Shown here: piece by piece, positions 1 through 8,682 of the stretch
Layout of the letters: each line of letters opens with the position of its first letter
Position numbering within the stretch: position 1 is the stretch's first letter
Assembly (NCBI RefSeq): GCF_001613795.1
Contig: NZ_LPVZ01000020.1
Location: 434,001 to 498,000, forward strand
DNA length: 64,000 nucleotides
Source: Thalassospira sp. MCCC 1A01148
GTDB taxonomy: Bacteria > Pseudomonadota > Alphaproteobacteria > Rhodospirillales > Thalassospiraceae
Direction: 5' to 3'
The notes under the pieces: generated by a model
What the model was told of the DNA's origin: nothing
The model's input: only the letters and a program-made list of their open reading frames with translations
Databases searched by the model: none
Made by a program: the position numbers and the translations under genes

Positions 1-351
1 CGGGGATTTCTCTTCGTTTTCGAAGCGAACCGGAACCTCAACGTTGATGGTCTGGCCTTTGGAGAAGCGCAGAAGGTCAACGTGCATGATTTCGTCAGAT
101 ACTTTGTCGAACTGAACGTCGCGCGGCAGGACTTCGTATTTCTCTTTGCCGACCTCAATGGTCAGAACGTGGGAATAGAAGCCCGGCTGATGCAGAAGTT
201 TCCAAAGCGGACGCGGGTCAATCTGGAACAGAACAGGTTCCTGTTTCGCACCATAAATAACACCAGGGACCATACCGGCACGACGCACGGCACGGGCGGC
301 CCCCTTTCCGGCCCGTTCACGGATTTCCGCAGTGATAACAGAATTTGCCAT
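1..351 (-). CDS. rplY: 50S ribosomal protein L25/Ctc, C-terminus beyond window
   Basis: The reading frame enters from the left edge and starts at an ATG at 351-349, preceded by GGAGATTTTCCG. The visible 117 residues begin MANSVITAEIRERAGKGAAR and continue with the L25 core that binds 5S rRNA (VPGVIYGAK, a FQIDPR-like strand, DVQFD, HVDLLRF). Downstream residues (INVEVPVRFENEEKSP) look like the start of the C-terminal domain of the long Ctc form. It lies directly after prs, the usual prs-rplY order. A hairpin separates the two genes, so it probably has its own promoter. Confidence 0.93.
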   Translation of the reverse strand, partial: MANSVITAEIRERAGKGAARAVRRAGMVPGVIYGAKQEPVLFQIDPRPLWKLLHQPGFYSHVLTIEVGKEKYEVLPRDVQFDKVSDEIMHVDLLRFSKGQTINVEVPVRFENEEKSP

Positions 352-420
352 CGGAAAATCTCCTTGAACTAAAAGTAAGTTGCTTCTGCAGGTTGGTGAA
401 AATCACCGCTGAAAGCCTAC

Positions 421-456
421 AAAAACAAGCGTGGTGGCCTCCAGGGGTGCCACCAC
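421..456 (-). terminator. Rho-independent terminator after prs
   Basis: Perfect 8-bp inverted repeat GTGGTGGC (431-438) and GCCACCAC (449-456). On the minus strand it is followed by GCTTGTTTTTG, giving a T-run. It lies 19 bases past the prs stop codon. Confidence 0.8.
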
Positions 457-474
457 GGCGAGGGCCTTATACCC

Positions 475-1407
475 TCAATCGAAAAGAACGGAAACAGATT
501 TTTCTTCCGAGATACGACGGATGGCTTCTGCCATCAGCGGCGCAATCGGAAGCTGTCGAATTTTTCCGCAATCACGAACAGCATCGGATGCCTTGATCGA
601 GTCACTGGTAACAACTTCGGTCATTGGCGAATTCGCGATACGCTCAACCGCCGGACCAGACAGCACACCATGCGAAACATAGGCCGCAACAGACGATGCA
701 CCGCGTTCTTTCAGCGCGCCGGCCGCATTGCAAAGCGTACCAGCAGAATCAACGATGTCGTCAACCAGGATGCAAGCCGCGTCCTTGACGTCACCAATGA
801 CGTTCATGACTTCGGAAACACCGGCCTGCGGACGACGTTTGTCGATGATCGCCAGTTCAGCATCCAGACGTTTTGCAACGGAACGCGCACGCGCCACACC
901 ACCAACGTCCGGGCTGACGATCACCAGCTTCTGGCCTTCGAACTTGTTGCGGATGTCGCTGGTCAGAACCGGCGATGCAAACAGGTTATCAAGCGGAATA
1001 TCAAAGAATCCCTGAATCTGACCGGCATGGAGATCCATGGTCAGAACGCGGTCTGCACCGGCAACCGTGATCAGGTTGGCAACCAGCTTTGCCGAAATCG
1101 GAGTACGGGGACCCGATTTACGGTCCTGACGGGCATAGCCGAAATACGGCATCACAGCGGTGATACGGCGTGCCGAACCACGGCGCAGCGCATCAAGCAT
1201 CACCAGCAGTTCCATCAGGTTGTCGTTTGCGGGATAAGAGGTGCTCTGAATGACAAAAACGTCCTCACCGCGGACGTTTTCCTGAATTTCGCACCAGATT
1301 TCCTCATCAGAGAAACGCTTCACATCTGCACGGGTAAGCGGCAGATTAAGATGGTCAGCAATTGCCTCTGCCAACGGGCGGTTACTGTTACCAGCGAGGA
1401 TCTTCAT
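475..1407 (-). CDS. prs: Ribose-phosphate pyrophosphokinase
   Basis: This 310-residue protein makes PRPP from ribose 5-phosphate and ATP, feeding purine, pyrimidine, histidine, tryptophan and NAD synthesis in the cytoplasm. The length is typical of bacterial class I PRPP synthetases. Visible family motifs are [11 protein letters not shown] near residue 31, the ATP-loop region [21 protein letters not shown] near residue 125, and the PRPP-binding loop DDIVDSAGT near residue 215. The next gene in the direction of transcription is rplY. Identification is secure. Confidence 0.97.
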   Translation of the reverse strand: MKILAGNSNRPLAEAIADHLNLPLTRADVKRFSDEEIWCEIQENVRGEDVFVIQSTSYPANDNLMELLVMLDALRRGSARRITAVMPYFGYARQDRKSGPRTPISAKLVANLITVAGADRVLTMDLHAGQIQGFFDIPLDNLFASPVLTSDIRNKFEGQKLVIVSPDVGGVARARSVAKRLDAELAIIDKRRPQAGVSEVMNVIGDVKDAACILVDDIVDSAGTLCNAAGALKERGASSVAAYVSHGVLSGPAVERIANSPMTEVVTSDSIKASDAVRDCGKIRQLPIAPLMAEAIRRISEEKSVSVLFD

Positions 1408-1732
1408 AGCGGGGCCTCGGTTAATGGGTGCCGGGAAAGCGAATAATTAAATCCTGTGCGACTCCGCTCACAACAGAAAGCCGTCATCAGCCCTGTTTGC
1501 CCTTGCCGCCAAACAGCCCGGAATCTGGGAATTTCCCGCCGGTCCAACGACACATTCACGACACTCAAAGACCAAGTTTCAGCACTTCTGCATATCGGCA
1601 GATCGCGGCGGCTTTATAACCAGCCGTTAACAGTCTGTAAATGGGGCCAATGCCGAATAACGACAAGGCAGTCATGCATGCCTTGCCCATCAACCTGCCA
1701 TCGGCCCTTTGCAGAACCGAAGCAATCCGGGC
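1408..1732. other. Gene-free stretch between lipoprotein gene and prs
   Basis: No convincing gene or RNA is seen. It should hold the prs promoter. Two small symmetric sites are present: GGGAATTTCCC (1527-1537) and AAGGCA/TGCCTT (1665-1684). The latter may be a weak terminator for the lipoprotein gene but lacks a good T-run. Confidence 0.4.
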
Positions 1733-2746
1733 TTAGCGCAGCGATGCCGTTTTGTTATCGACGCGCAGTTGAAGCTTCTTGTTCGTTGCGATCTGCCCCA
1801 GAACCCCTTCAAGGGTTTCAACCGCGGCCTGTGCAGCAAGGGATGCAACTGTCCCCCACCTTTCATCAAGCTGGCCGCGCGGCACGACGTTATTCTGGTT
1901 CATCTGCCCCAGTTCTGTGCCGTCGACTTCCATGATGATCCACTCGATAGATACCCGATCAAGTGGTGTGGTGGTTTTCTCAGTCACCGGGCTGACATCA
2001 ATTGTCGCTGACAGGATCACGCTGTTTTCGTCAATCTCGCGGTTATCAACCGTAATCCCGCGCGATTTCAACAAGGCACCGGCCGATCTGGCAAGGGCTG
2101 TATTGCCATCACCGGGGGCCCCTGCAAAATCAATCAGGGCAATTTTCATTACAGGTGCCGCCCGCAGGGATGATCGGTCGCCAGTAATCATAAAGGCGAT
2201 GTCGTCTGCTGGTTGCGCGACCAGTCCCTCATAGGTTTTTGCCAACGGGTCGTCGGCCCGACCTTCAAGCTCGCGGACTTTTTCGACCAGCTCCTGCGGG
2301 ATAGCGAGGTTGTTTTCTTCTGGCCCTGTGGGCTGGTCGACGAACCATTGATCCGCGCCAAGTTCACCGGCCGAATGCGTTGTATCAATCGCAAGCCCGT
2401 CCGGACGCATCAAAACCCACGTAATATCAAGGGCAGCACCACTTTCCGTCAGCTTCGCCTGCACATTGGGCCGAAGAATGTAATCCCCGCCGGTGTCTGT
2501 TTCGCTATAGGCCGGAATATCGCGCAGGCGCAGTGCACGTGCCATGGCGCGCGCAAGATGGGCAGATGCGCCTTCGGGCAAATCTTCGGTCGCCTCGACC
2601 CGAACAGTGCCGGTATCACGCAGCTCCAGCAAGCCCGGATCCCCGGCGCGACCGGCCCCCTCAAACGGGCGCGGCAAATCACCACAGGCGGCAAGCAACC
2701 CGGCCAGACCAAGGATCAATACAACCGAACGCAGGAAAGACTTCAT
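1733..2746 (-). CDS. Uncharacterised lipoprotein
   Basis: I do not recognise the family. From the ATG at 2746 the 337-residue product starts with a lipoprotein signal peptide: MKSFLR, a hydrophobic stretch, then the lipobox LAAC with the lipidated Cys near residue 20. A longer frame begins upstream at 2779, but the signal peptide argues for 2746. The mature part has no transmembrane segment and contains beta-rich stretches (YILRPNVQAKL, VILSATIDVSPV) resembling periplasmic assembly or LpoB-like proteins, though I cannot assign it. It lies just downstream of pgeF on the same strand. Confidence 0.75.
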   Translation of the reverse strand: MKSFLRSVVLILGLAGLLAACGDLPRPFEGAGRAGDPGLLELRDTGTVRVEATEDLPEGASAHLARAMARALRLRDIPAYSETDTGGDYILRPNVQAKLTESGAALDITWVLMRPDGLAIDTTHSAGELGADQWFVDQPTGPEENNLAIPQELVEKVRELEGRADDPLAKTYEGLVAQPADDIAFMITGDRSSLRAAPVMKIALIDFAGAPGDGNTALARSAGALLKSRGITVDNREIDENSVILSATIDVSPVTEKTTTPLDRVSIEWIIMEVDGTELGQMNQNNVVPRGQLDERWGTVASLAAQAAVETLEGVLGQIATNKKLQLRVDNKTASLR

Positions 2747-2836
2747 TGGGGCAATTTTCGTCGTCACATCATCACACAACCAACCATGGTCGCAATGATC
2801 ATAAAGAAGAACAGCATGATCAGATGCGGCATGATG

Positions 2837-3667
2837 TTACGCCTCTTTCAACATGATCGCCGACAACTGCCGCCCGTAATCGGGTTCCTTGCGCAGGGTC
2901 GTCCGGCGATAACTGTAAAAAAGTTCTTCCTCGGCCAGCGTGTCGCGCGCGACCAGCTCGACCGAAGCAATCCCGGTGGCAATCGTTCGACGACGAACAT
3001 ATTCCGGTAAATCAAACATGAAATGCCCATCACGAACCGACGGATCAAAAAGATCCTCGTCGCCTTCCGGTCCGGCAAGGATGGTGTCACGAAATGCGCC
3101 ATCAACTTCATAAGACTTGCGCGCAATACACGGGCCAACAGCAGCGTGAATATTCTCGCGCTTGGCGCCAAGCTTTTCCATGGCATCAACCGTACTGGCC
3201 GAAATACCGGCATGCGATCCGCGCCAGCCGGAATGACACGCTCCGATTACACTGGCAAAGGGATCATGAAAAAGGACCGGCGTGCAATCCGCTGTCAGAA
3301 TACCCAGCATGATGTTCGGACGATCCGTCACCATCGCATCGGCCTTGGGTGCCGCGTCGCGCGACAACGGCTTATCCAGAACGGCAACATCGGTGCCATG
3401 CACCTGATAAACCGTGGTCAAACGATCGGCACTGGTGTCAAACGCGGATGCCGCACGGGCGCGGTTTTCGGCAACGCGGTTCTTGTCATCATCTGACCCG
3501 AAACCAACATTCAACCCGCCGTGAACACCGTCACTGACCCCGCCCTTGCGGCTCAGGAACCCATGGCGCAATCCATCCTTGTCCGACAGGTTCCCGGCTT
3601 CAAACCAGGTCAGCCCGTTGGCGCTGCGTTCGATCCCGCTGGTAACCTGGCTGATCGGATGTGTCAT
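2837..3667 (-). CDS. pgeF: Peptidoglycan editing factor PgeF (YfiH, laccase-domain)
   Basis: This protein is a member of the multicopper polyphenol oxidase (YfiH/PgeF) family. Members are reported to remove wrongly incorporated residues from peptidoglycan precursors, and some also act as purine nucleosidases. Visible motifs are GGLNVGFGSDD, the metal-site histidine in VYQVHGTDV, the catalytic ADCTPVLF cysteine motif, ACHSGWRG, and GPCI. The frame is open to 3709, but the ATG at 3667 (MTHPISQ) gives the expected N-terminus at 276 residues. It follows lgt and a midA-like gene, but a 270-bp inverted-repeat element separates it from them. Confidence 0.92.
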   Translation of the reverse strand: MTHPISQVTSGIERSANGLTWFEAGNLSDKDGLRHGFLSRKGGVSDGVHGGLNVGFGSDDDKNRVAENRARAASAFDTSADRLTTVYQVHGTDVAVLDKPLSRDAAPKADAMVTDRPNIMLGILTADCTPVLFHDPFASVIGACHSGWRGSHAGISASTVDAMEKLGAKRENIHAAVGPCIARKSYEVDGAFRDTILAGPEGDEDLFDPSVRDGHFMFDLPEYVRRRTIATGIASVELVARDTLAEEELFYSYRRTTLRKEPDYGRQLSAIMLKEA

Positions 3668-3710
3668 GCTGGCCTGCTCCGTTCCCAAAACCGTTCCGGT
3701 CGCAATCAAT

Positions 3711-3981
3711 TCAGGGCCTGTTGATAATCAGGATGTCGTCGTGGCGGGATCGTATTTTCCCACCTGCAAGAAGTGGATGGCGCAGCGTGGCAGGTCCCAC
3801 GAAAGCCAGCCGCGACGCCGCAGGTGGGAAAATACGCCCCGTCCCTGAGGGATTGTCGCCTAAGGGCGCGAAACCGCGTCCCGCGTCCTTGAATATACCA
3901 AGCATGTCCTGCGTCCTCACTCCTAATTTCGCGCCCTTAGGCGGCAACCACGGCGATATCCTGATCATCAGCAGGCCCTAA
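3711..3981. repeat. Cloverleaf-like inverted-repeat element A
   Basis: This non-coding block has a nested inverted-repeat plan. Outer arms are 3713-3744 and 3948-3979 (28 of 32 positions match, all four differences being transitions). Inside lie a perfect 17-bp stem (3751-3767 with 3820-3836, left arm CGTATTTTCCCACCTGC) and a 21-bp stem with one transition (3853-3873 with 3927-3947, core CGCCTAAGGGCGCG) that abuts the right outer arm. A smaller hairpin (CGTGG/CCACG, 3786-3801) sits in the first loop. Each end carries TYAGGGCCTGYTGAT. It interrupts the lgt-midA-pgeF cluster. Element B at 35144-35410 has the same plan and related ends. Confidence 0.85.
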
Positions 3982-5105
3982 CCCGCCACGCCACTGACGC
4001 AAGGCGGCGGGGTGGTATCCCGACCATAGCCGATCAGAACTTTAAAAAGCGTTCCCATCTGATCGGCATCAATCAACCGCGACAAAGCCTGATCAATTGC
4101 GGTTTGTTGGGCGTCATCGGCATTGGTTTTCAAAAGCTCGGCCCGCTGTTCAATGCCAAGCATACGCAAAAATGTTCCTTGCGTCAGAACCGCACCAGTC
4201 CGCGCCCCGGCTTCATTCATCGCCCGCCCGATGGCGGCAAAATCAACATGCGCGGTCAGATCCGCATCGCCCGGATTGCTCAGAACCGGGTGATATTCAT
4301 GGCCCTTGAGCGCCTGGAACGTATCGCCAAACGCACTGCCGGGATGGCCATAATCAATAAACAATGCCCCGCCGCCGGTTTCATTCAAGCGCCGTGCGAT
4401 CTGATCGGCAATGGCAATGGCTGGTGCGCAGCTTTCAAAAACATCGCCTTTTTTCGCAGCACCGCGCAGAACCGCCGGGATCAGCGCATCGGTGATCGGG
4501 GTTTCTGCCCCACGGACAAAACCAAGTGCGCCGGTTTTGGCATCCACGCCAACCAGCCGTTCGGCCCAGCCTTTCTCGCCGCGCTCGAACTGACGGATCG
4601 GCAGCGCATCAAAGAACTCGTTGCCGATGACAATCGCCGGAACATTCGCACGGGTGGGAATGTCATCAAATGTTTCATGCCATGTGGCCGGAATGCCGTA
4701 CGCCATGATTGATGTTTGCTGATGGGTACGCAGAACCGGACTGGTTTCAACAAACCGCACGGTCAATGCATCGCCAAATCCCGGCACATTGCGCACAGCC
4801 CGCAACGCATCAGACATCAATGTCCCGCGCCCCGGCCCCAGTTCAATCAGATCGATTTTCGGCGGACTGCCCATCTGTTGCCAGGTTACCGCAGCCCAAA
4901 GCCCGATCAGTTCGCCAAACATCTGGCTGATTTCCGGTGCCGTAATGAAATCACCCGCACGGCCAAACGGGTCCTGCTTGCGGTAATAGCCATGTTCGGG
5001 ATGGGCCAATGCCTCGGTCATGAAATCGGCAATGGTGATCGGCCCGGATACATTGATCCGGCGCTTGATATGGGCCAAAAGCGGGCTGTCGGTCGCAGAA
5101 CTCAT
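3978..5105 (-). CDS. SAM-dependent methyltransferase, MidA/NDUFAF7 family
   Basis: The 375-residue protein belongs to the COG1565 family of MidA and human NDUFAF7, arginine methyltransferases linked to assembly of respiratory complex I. The N-terminal region has ITIADFMTEALAHPEHGYY and a following GDFITAPEISQMFGE segment that typifies the family. The SAM-binding motif is IELGPGRGTLM near residue 87, and IGNEFFDALPIRQF follows. The gene starts 3 bases after the lgt stop, so the two are co-transcribed. Its stop codon lies at the edge of inverted-repeat element A. Confidence 0.93.
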   Translation of the reverse strand: MSSATDSPLLAHIKRRINVSGPITIADFMTEALAHPEHGYYRKQDPFGRAGDFITAPEISQMFGELIGLWAAVTWQQMGSPPKIDLIELGPGRGTLMSDALRAVRNVPGFGDALTVRFVETSPVLRTHQQTSIMAYGIPATWHETFDDIPTRANVPAIVIGNEFFDALPIRQFERGEKGWAERLVGVDAKTGALGFVRGAETPITDALIPAVLRGAAKKGDVFESCAPAIAIADQIARRLNETGGGALFIDYGHPGSAFGDTFQALKGHEYHPVLSNPGDADLTAHVDFAAIGRAMNEAGARTGAVLTQGTFLRMLGIEQRAELLKTNADDAQQTAIDQALSRLIDADQMGTLFKVLIGYGRDTTPPPCVSGVAG

Positions 5106-5108
5106 AAT

Positions 5109-5942
5109 TTACGCGTTTTCGGCTTCTTTGGGGTGAATGCGGGTTTCAATCGGCTTGGATTTCAGGCCGTAGACAATACAGCCAACCCCGGCCAGCACCA
5201 TCGGAATGGACAATATCTGGCCCATGGTGATGCCCCCGGCAAGGTAGCCCAGCTGGGCATCGGGCTGACGGAAGAATTCGACAATGATCCGCGCAATGCC
5301 GTAACCGGCAACAAACGTCCCCCCAAGGATCCCCGGACGGTGGCGGATAAACGCGTTGCGCGACAGGATAAACAGCACAACAAACAGGATAAGCCCTTCA
5401 AGCAAGGCTTCATAAAGCTGGCTTGGATGGCGTGGTTCCGGCCCGCCATTGGGGAACACCATGCCCCATGCAACATCCGTCGTGCGGCCATAAAGCTCGC
5501 CATTGATGAAATTGGCAATCCGACCGAAGAAAAGACCAATCGGGGTCGCAACAGCGGCCGCATCCAGAACGGCAAGGATGGAAATCCCGCGCTTTCTGGC
5601 AAACAGAATGATCGCAAGGATCACGCCCATGAAACCGCCATGGAAGGCCATGCCGCCCTGCCAGACCTTCAGGATATTGGCCGGGTTATCAAGATAGTAA
5701 TCCAGATTGTAAAACAGGATATAGCCCAACCGCCCGCCAAGGATCACGCCCAGCGTCGCCCAGAACAACAAGTCATCGACATCGCGCTTGCTCATGATGT
5801 TGGGCGTTTTGGTGCAGTAATACACCACATACTTCCACCCCAGCAGCAACCCGGCAATATAAGCCAGCGCATACCAGCGAATGGCAATCGGGCCGATGGA
5901 AATCGCAATCGGGTCTATCGCCGGAAAGGCAAGGCTCAGCAT
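5109..5942 (-). CDS. lgt: Phosphatidylglycerol-prolipoprotein diacylglyceryl transferase
   Basis: This inner-membrane enzyme adds diacylglycerol to the lipobox Cys of prolipoproteins, the first step of lipoprotein maturation. The 277 residues have about seven hydrophobic segments. Family signatures are visible: RWYALAYIAGLLLGW near the N-terminus, HGGFMGVI, the Lgt signature GRIANFINGELYGR, and HPSQLYEA. It is the first gene of the lgt-midA pair, and one likely client is the lipoprotein encoded at 1733-2746. Confidence 0.97.
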   Translation of the reverse strand: MLSLAFPAIDPIAISIGPIAIRWYALAYIAGLLLGWKYVVYYCTKTPNIMSKRDVDDLLFWATLGVILGGRLGYILFYNLDYYLDNPANILKVWQGGMAFHGGFMGVILAIILFARKRGISILAVLDAAAVATPIGLFFGRIANFINGELYGRTTDVAWGMVFPNGGPEPRHPSQLYEALLEGLILFVVLFILSRNAFIRHRPGILGGTFVAGYGIARIIVEFFRQPDAQLGYLAGGITMGQILSIPMVLAGVGCIVYGLKSKPIETRIHPKEAENA

Positions 5943-6062
5943 CTGAAAAACTCCGGATCAGCTATTGGGTGATGATGGACAGGCTCAGAACATGGACTGT
6001 GCTGGAGTTGCAAAGGATAAGGGCAGCATCATGGCAGCGCGCATACCCGTCACACGACTTTG

Positions 6063-7049
6063 TCAGCGGAACGGATCCTCGGTCGCAAGATAATCCTGCA
6101 CATAGGATCGCACCCCTTCTTCAAGTGATGTCATTTCCGTGCCATAGCCCGCCTTGCGCAGCTTGGTCATATTGGCTTCGGTGAAATACTGGTATTTGTC
6201 GCGGATCGATTCCGGGGTCGGCACGAATTTGATATCGGGCTCCTTGCCCATCGCACTGAATACTGCCAGCGCCAGATCCTTGAAGCTGCGCGCCTTGCCG
6301 GTGCCGATATTGAACAGGTCACTGACCTGCGGATTGTCATAAAGCCACATGATGATATCAACGACATCACCGACCCAGACAAAGTCACGCAGCTGGCCAC
6401 CATCTTCGTAATCGGGGTGGTGCGACTTAAACAGGGTCGCGGTCTCACCATTTGAAAGCTTGTCAAACAGCTGCGACACCACGGACCGCATACCGCCCTT
6501 GTGATATTCGTTCGGGCCATAGACGTTAAAGAACTTAAGCCCCGCCCACTGTTTGGGACGGAACCCGTTCTGATCGAGGATCCGGCGGAACCGGCGGTCT
6601 GTTGCATGCTTTGACCAGCCATAGGCATTCAGCGGTGCCAGCTTTGCCAGATCAGCTTCATCAAAGCTGTCATCAAAGCCCTGCTTGCCATCACCATAAG
6701 TCGCAGCCGAAGATGCATAGATCAGGCGCGAAGAATGACGTGCACACCATTCCCAAAGCCAGGTTGTCAGTTTCAGGTTATTGGCAACAATCTTGTCGGC
6801 GTCTGTTTCCGTGGTCGCGGAAATCGCGCCCATGTGGAAAATCGCTTCTACATCACCGGCATGCTGATCAAGGAATGCGGGCAACTCATCGGGATGGACA
6901 ATGTCGCGCAGGTTCCGCTTGGCGATGTTTTTCCATTTGATGCCATCGCGCAGGCGATCAACGACAACGATGTCGGTCTCGCCTCGTTCTTCAAGGGCGG
7001 CAACAATATTGGAACCGATAAACCCGGCACCACCAGTGACGATAAGCAT
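6063..7049 (-). CDS. hldD: ADP-L-glycero-D-manno-heptose 6-epimerase
   Basis: The 328-residue short-chain dehydrogenase-like protein epimerises ADP-D-glycero-D-manno-heptose to the L-glycero form used for the inner core of lipopolysaccharide. Visible features are the NADP-binding loop VTGGAGFIGSN at the N-terminus, the HMGAISATTE segment, the catalytic SSAATYG and YGWSKHATD (Tyr-x3-Lys), and the substrate-region NVYGPNEYHKGGM. The length fits HldD/RfaD. It is a single gene; no other heptose gene is in the window. Confidence 0.95.
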   Translation of the reverse strand: MLIVTGGAGFIGSNIVAALEERGETDIVVVDRLRDGIKWKNIAKRNLRDIVHPDELPAFLDQHAGDVEAIFHMGAISATTETDADKIVANNLKLTTWLWEWCARHSSRLIYASSAATYGDGKQGFDDSFDEADLAKLAPLNAYGWSKHATDRRFRRILDQNGFRPKQWAGLKFFNVYGPNEYHKGGMRSVVSQLFDKLSNGETATLFKSHHPDYEDGGQLRDFVWVGDVVDIIMWLYDNPQVSDLFNIGTGKARSFKDLALAVFSAMGKEPDIKFVPTPESIRDKYQYFTEANMTKLRKAGYGTEMTSLEEGVRSYVQDYLATEDPFR

Positions 7050-7259
7050 TGCATTCTCCTGACGAGGCCGCCCTGCCCGGATGGACCAGGACGACAGATC
7101 ATGTTTGACGACACTTTATAAGACCGCCCCTGATCTGGAGCAAGAAAAGCAAACCAAAATAACGATATCGTCACGCCCGGTTCATAACGCGCCGCTTGCC
7201 CTGTGGCCATATAGGCCCATATTATGCCCAACATAAAATTTCAAAAGCCGGAGACCATC

Positions 7260-7598
7260 ATGCAGATCAACAACCGCATTCTCGATGACCTGACCCGTGT
7301 CACCAATTCCGCATTGGGCACCATGACCGGTGTCAAAGGCGAAGTAGATGCCATGATCCGCCAGCAGTTCGAAAAGATTCTGCTCAACATGGATCTGGTC
7401 ACCCGCGAAGAATATGATGTCGTTCATGATGTTGCGATCCGTGCAGCTGAACGCATTGATGCGCTCGAAGCCAAGATCGCCGATCTGGAAAAGCGCCTTG
7501 ATGCTGCTGAACCGGCCAAGAAACCGGCTGCCAAGCGCAGCACCGCCAAGGCAGCGCCGAAATCTGCGGCAAAAACCACAGCGAAAAAAGACGCCTGA
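7260..7598 (+). CDS. ubiK: Ubiquinone biosynthesis accessory factor UbiK
   Basis: The 112-residue protein fits the BMFP/YqiC (UbiK) family, small coiled-coil proteins that assist aerobic ubiquinone synthesis and associate with membranes. The start ATG at 7260 follows GGAGACCATC; the frame is open from 7224, but that start lacks a ribosome site. The N-terminal part (MQINNRILDDLTRVTNSALG) is amphipathic. The segment LVTREEYDVVHDVAIRAAER leads into a heptad coiled coil (ALEAKIADLEKRL). The tail is rich in Ala, Lys and Pro. Confidence 0.88.
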   Translation: MQINNRILDDLTRVTNSALGTMTGVKGEVDAMIRQQFEKILLNMDLVTREEYDVVHDVAIRAAERIDALEAKIADLEKRLDAAEPAKKPAAKRSTAKAAPKSAAKTTAKKDA

Positions 7599-7833
7599 CA
7601 GACGCCAGATCGGGTAATTCATCCCCACATATATAACTAAGGTCGCGGGTGCTTGTCGCACCCGGGCCGAACTTTGCCGTCACAAGCAGGCGCGCTTAAC
7701 GGTCGATTGAAGCACCATCTAGAGCGCAATCAGAATATTCATTGCAGTCCTGCGCGCAGCGGCGGTTGAAACAAAGCGTTCACCGGCATATAGTGCGCGC
7801 CCTTTCGCATATGCTTGAACAGGCTGGGTATAG

Positions 7834-8340
7834 ATGAACGACCAAATGGAAGATATCGGCGACATCGGCGACGAAAATCCGTTGCTGCTGGTCGAGGATA
7901 TTGCCCGCACCAACCAGTGGCATCTCGAACGGCGCGGTTCGGACGAGATCGTGGTCGAAATCCCGGCTCACTGGTGCACCTATCTGGTCTATTTCACCTG
8001 GCGCGACGATGCCGAGGCGCTCCACATCGCATGTTGCTTTGACCTGTTCGTGCCAGAACCGCTGCGCCCGCGGATGTATGAACTGGTTGCCAAGTGCAAC
8101 GAACAGCTCTGGATCGGGCATTTCGGCCTGTGGCTCGAAGAAAACATGCCGCTGTTTCGCCATACCCTGCTGTTTGGTGGTGACGTGCCCCCGATGGTCG
8201 AACAGTTCGAAGAACTGATCGAAATCGCCCTTTCGGAATGCGAACGCTTCTTCCCGGCGTTTAATTTCGTGCTGGGTCAGGGAAAATCCCCGGACGAGGC
8301 ACTCATGCATGCCATGCTCGAACCGGCAGGTCAGGCTTAA
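7834..8340 (+). CDS. YbjN-domain protein
   Basis: The 168-residue protein matches the YbjN domain family (putative sensory transduction regulators, fold related to type III secretion chaperones). It begins MNDQMEDIGDIGDENPLLL, followed by the mixed alpha/beta domain with WHLERRGSDEIVVEIPA and ALHIACCFDLFVPE. The family's molecular role is not established. It lies between ubiK and proC, a neighbourhood common in alphaproteobacteria. Confidence 0.85.
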   Translation: MNDQMEDIGDIGDENPLLLVEDIARTNQWHLERRGSDEIVVEIPAHWCTYLVYFTWRDDAEALHIACCFDLFVPEPLRPRMYELVAKCNEQLWIGHFGLWLEENMPLFRHTLLFGGDVPPMVEQFEELIEIALSECERFFPAFNFVLGQGKSPDEALMHAMLEPAGQA

Positions 8341-8682
8341 AAGCCAAACAGTACCGCAGACATTGCAAGGACGGCCTTACCGCCGTACTTTGGCATATTC
8401 ATGCGTTTTTTTAAGTTCGCGCCGGACCTTGTGAAAACAATACAAACGCCCCAAACCCGGCTTCGCAATCCCCCTGCACAACAGAAAATCCGGCAAAGGG
8501 ACGCTATCCCAGCCAAAGCATCCGCCGGCCAGACAACAGGCACCCCTTCGGGGTTTAATACAGACGCCTCTTGCTCTTGGCACTGACTTGACCCACCTTG
8601 AGAAGATCGCTACGGCATTGCATCAAGCGTGTTGATCGCGCCACGATCAACAGAACCCGATGGTTAAAGCGGAGCAGAATTT
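8341..8682. other. Gene-free stretch before proC
   Basis: No gene is supported. A GC hairpin ACCCC-TTCG-GGGT (8542-8553) followed by TTAAT could be a weak terminator. An 8-bp inverted repeat GTTGATCG/CGATCAAC (8631-8651) lies about 30 bases before proC and could be an operator or a leader hairpin. A short minus-strand frame of 21 codons near 8339-8402 has no ribosome site. Confidence 0.4.

Noticed and set aside
1408-1732. Possible tRNA or small RNA gene in the prs upstream region
   Set aside because: No cloverleaf with a TTC-arm or anticodon stem could be drawn; only short palindromes.
3711-3968. Minus-strand open frame of 85 codons in element A
   Set aside because: Its sequence is generated by the inverted repeats; no ribosome site, and element A is better explained as a structured repeat.
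4716-5972. Long plus-strand open frame opposite midA-like and lgt genes
   Set aside because: Spans two real genes on the other strand and shows no protein family features.
8339-8402. 21-codon hydrophobic peptide on the minus strand after the ybjN-like gene
   Set aside because: No ribosome site and no sign of conservation; it overlaps the end of a coding region.
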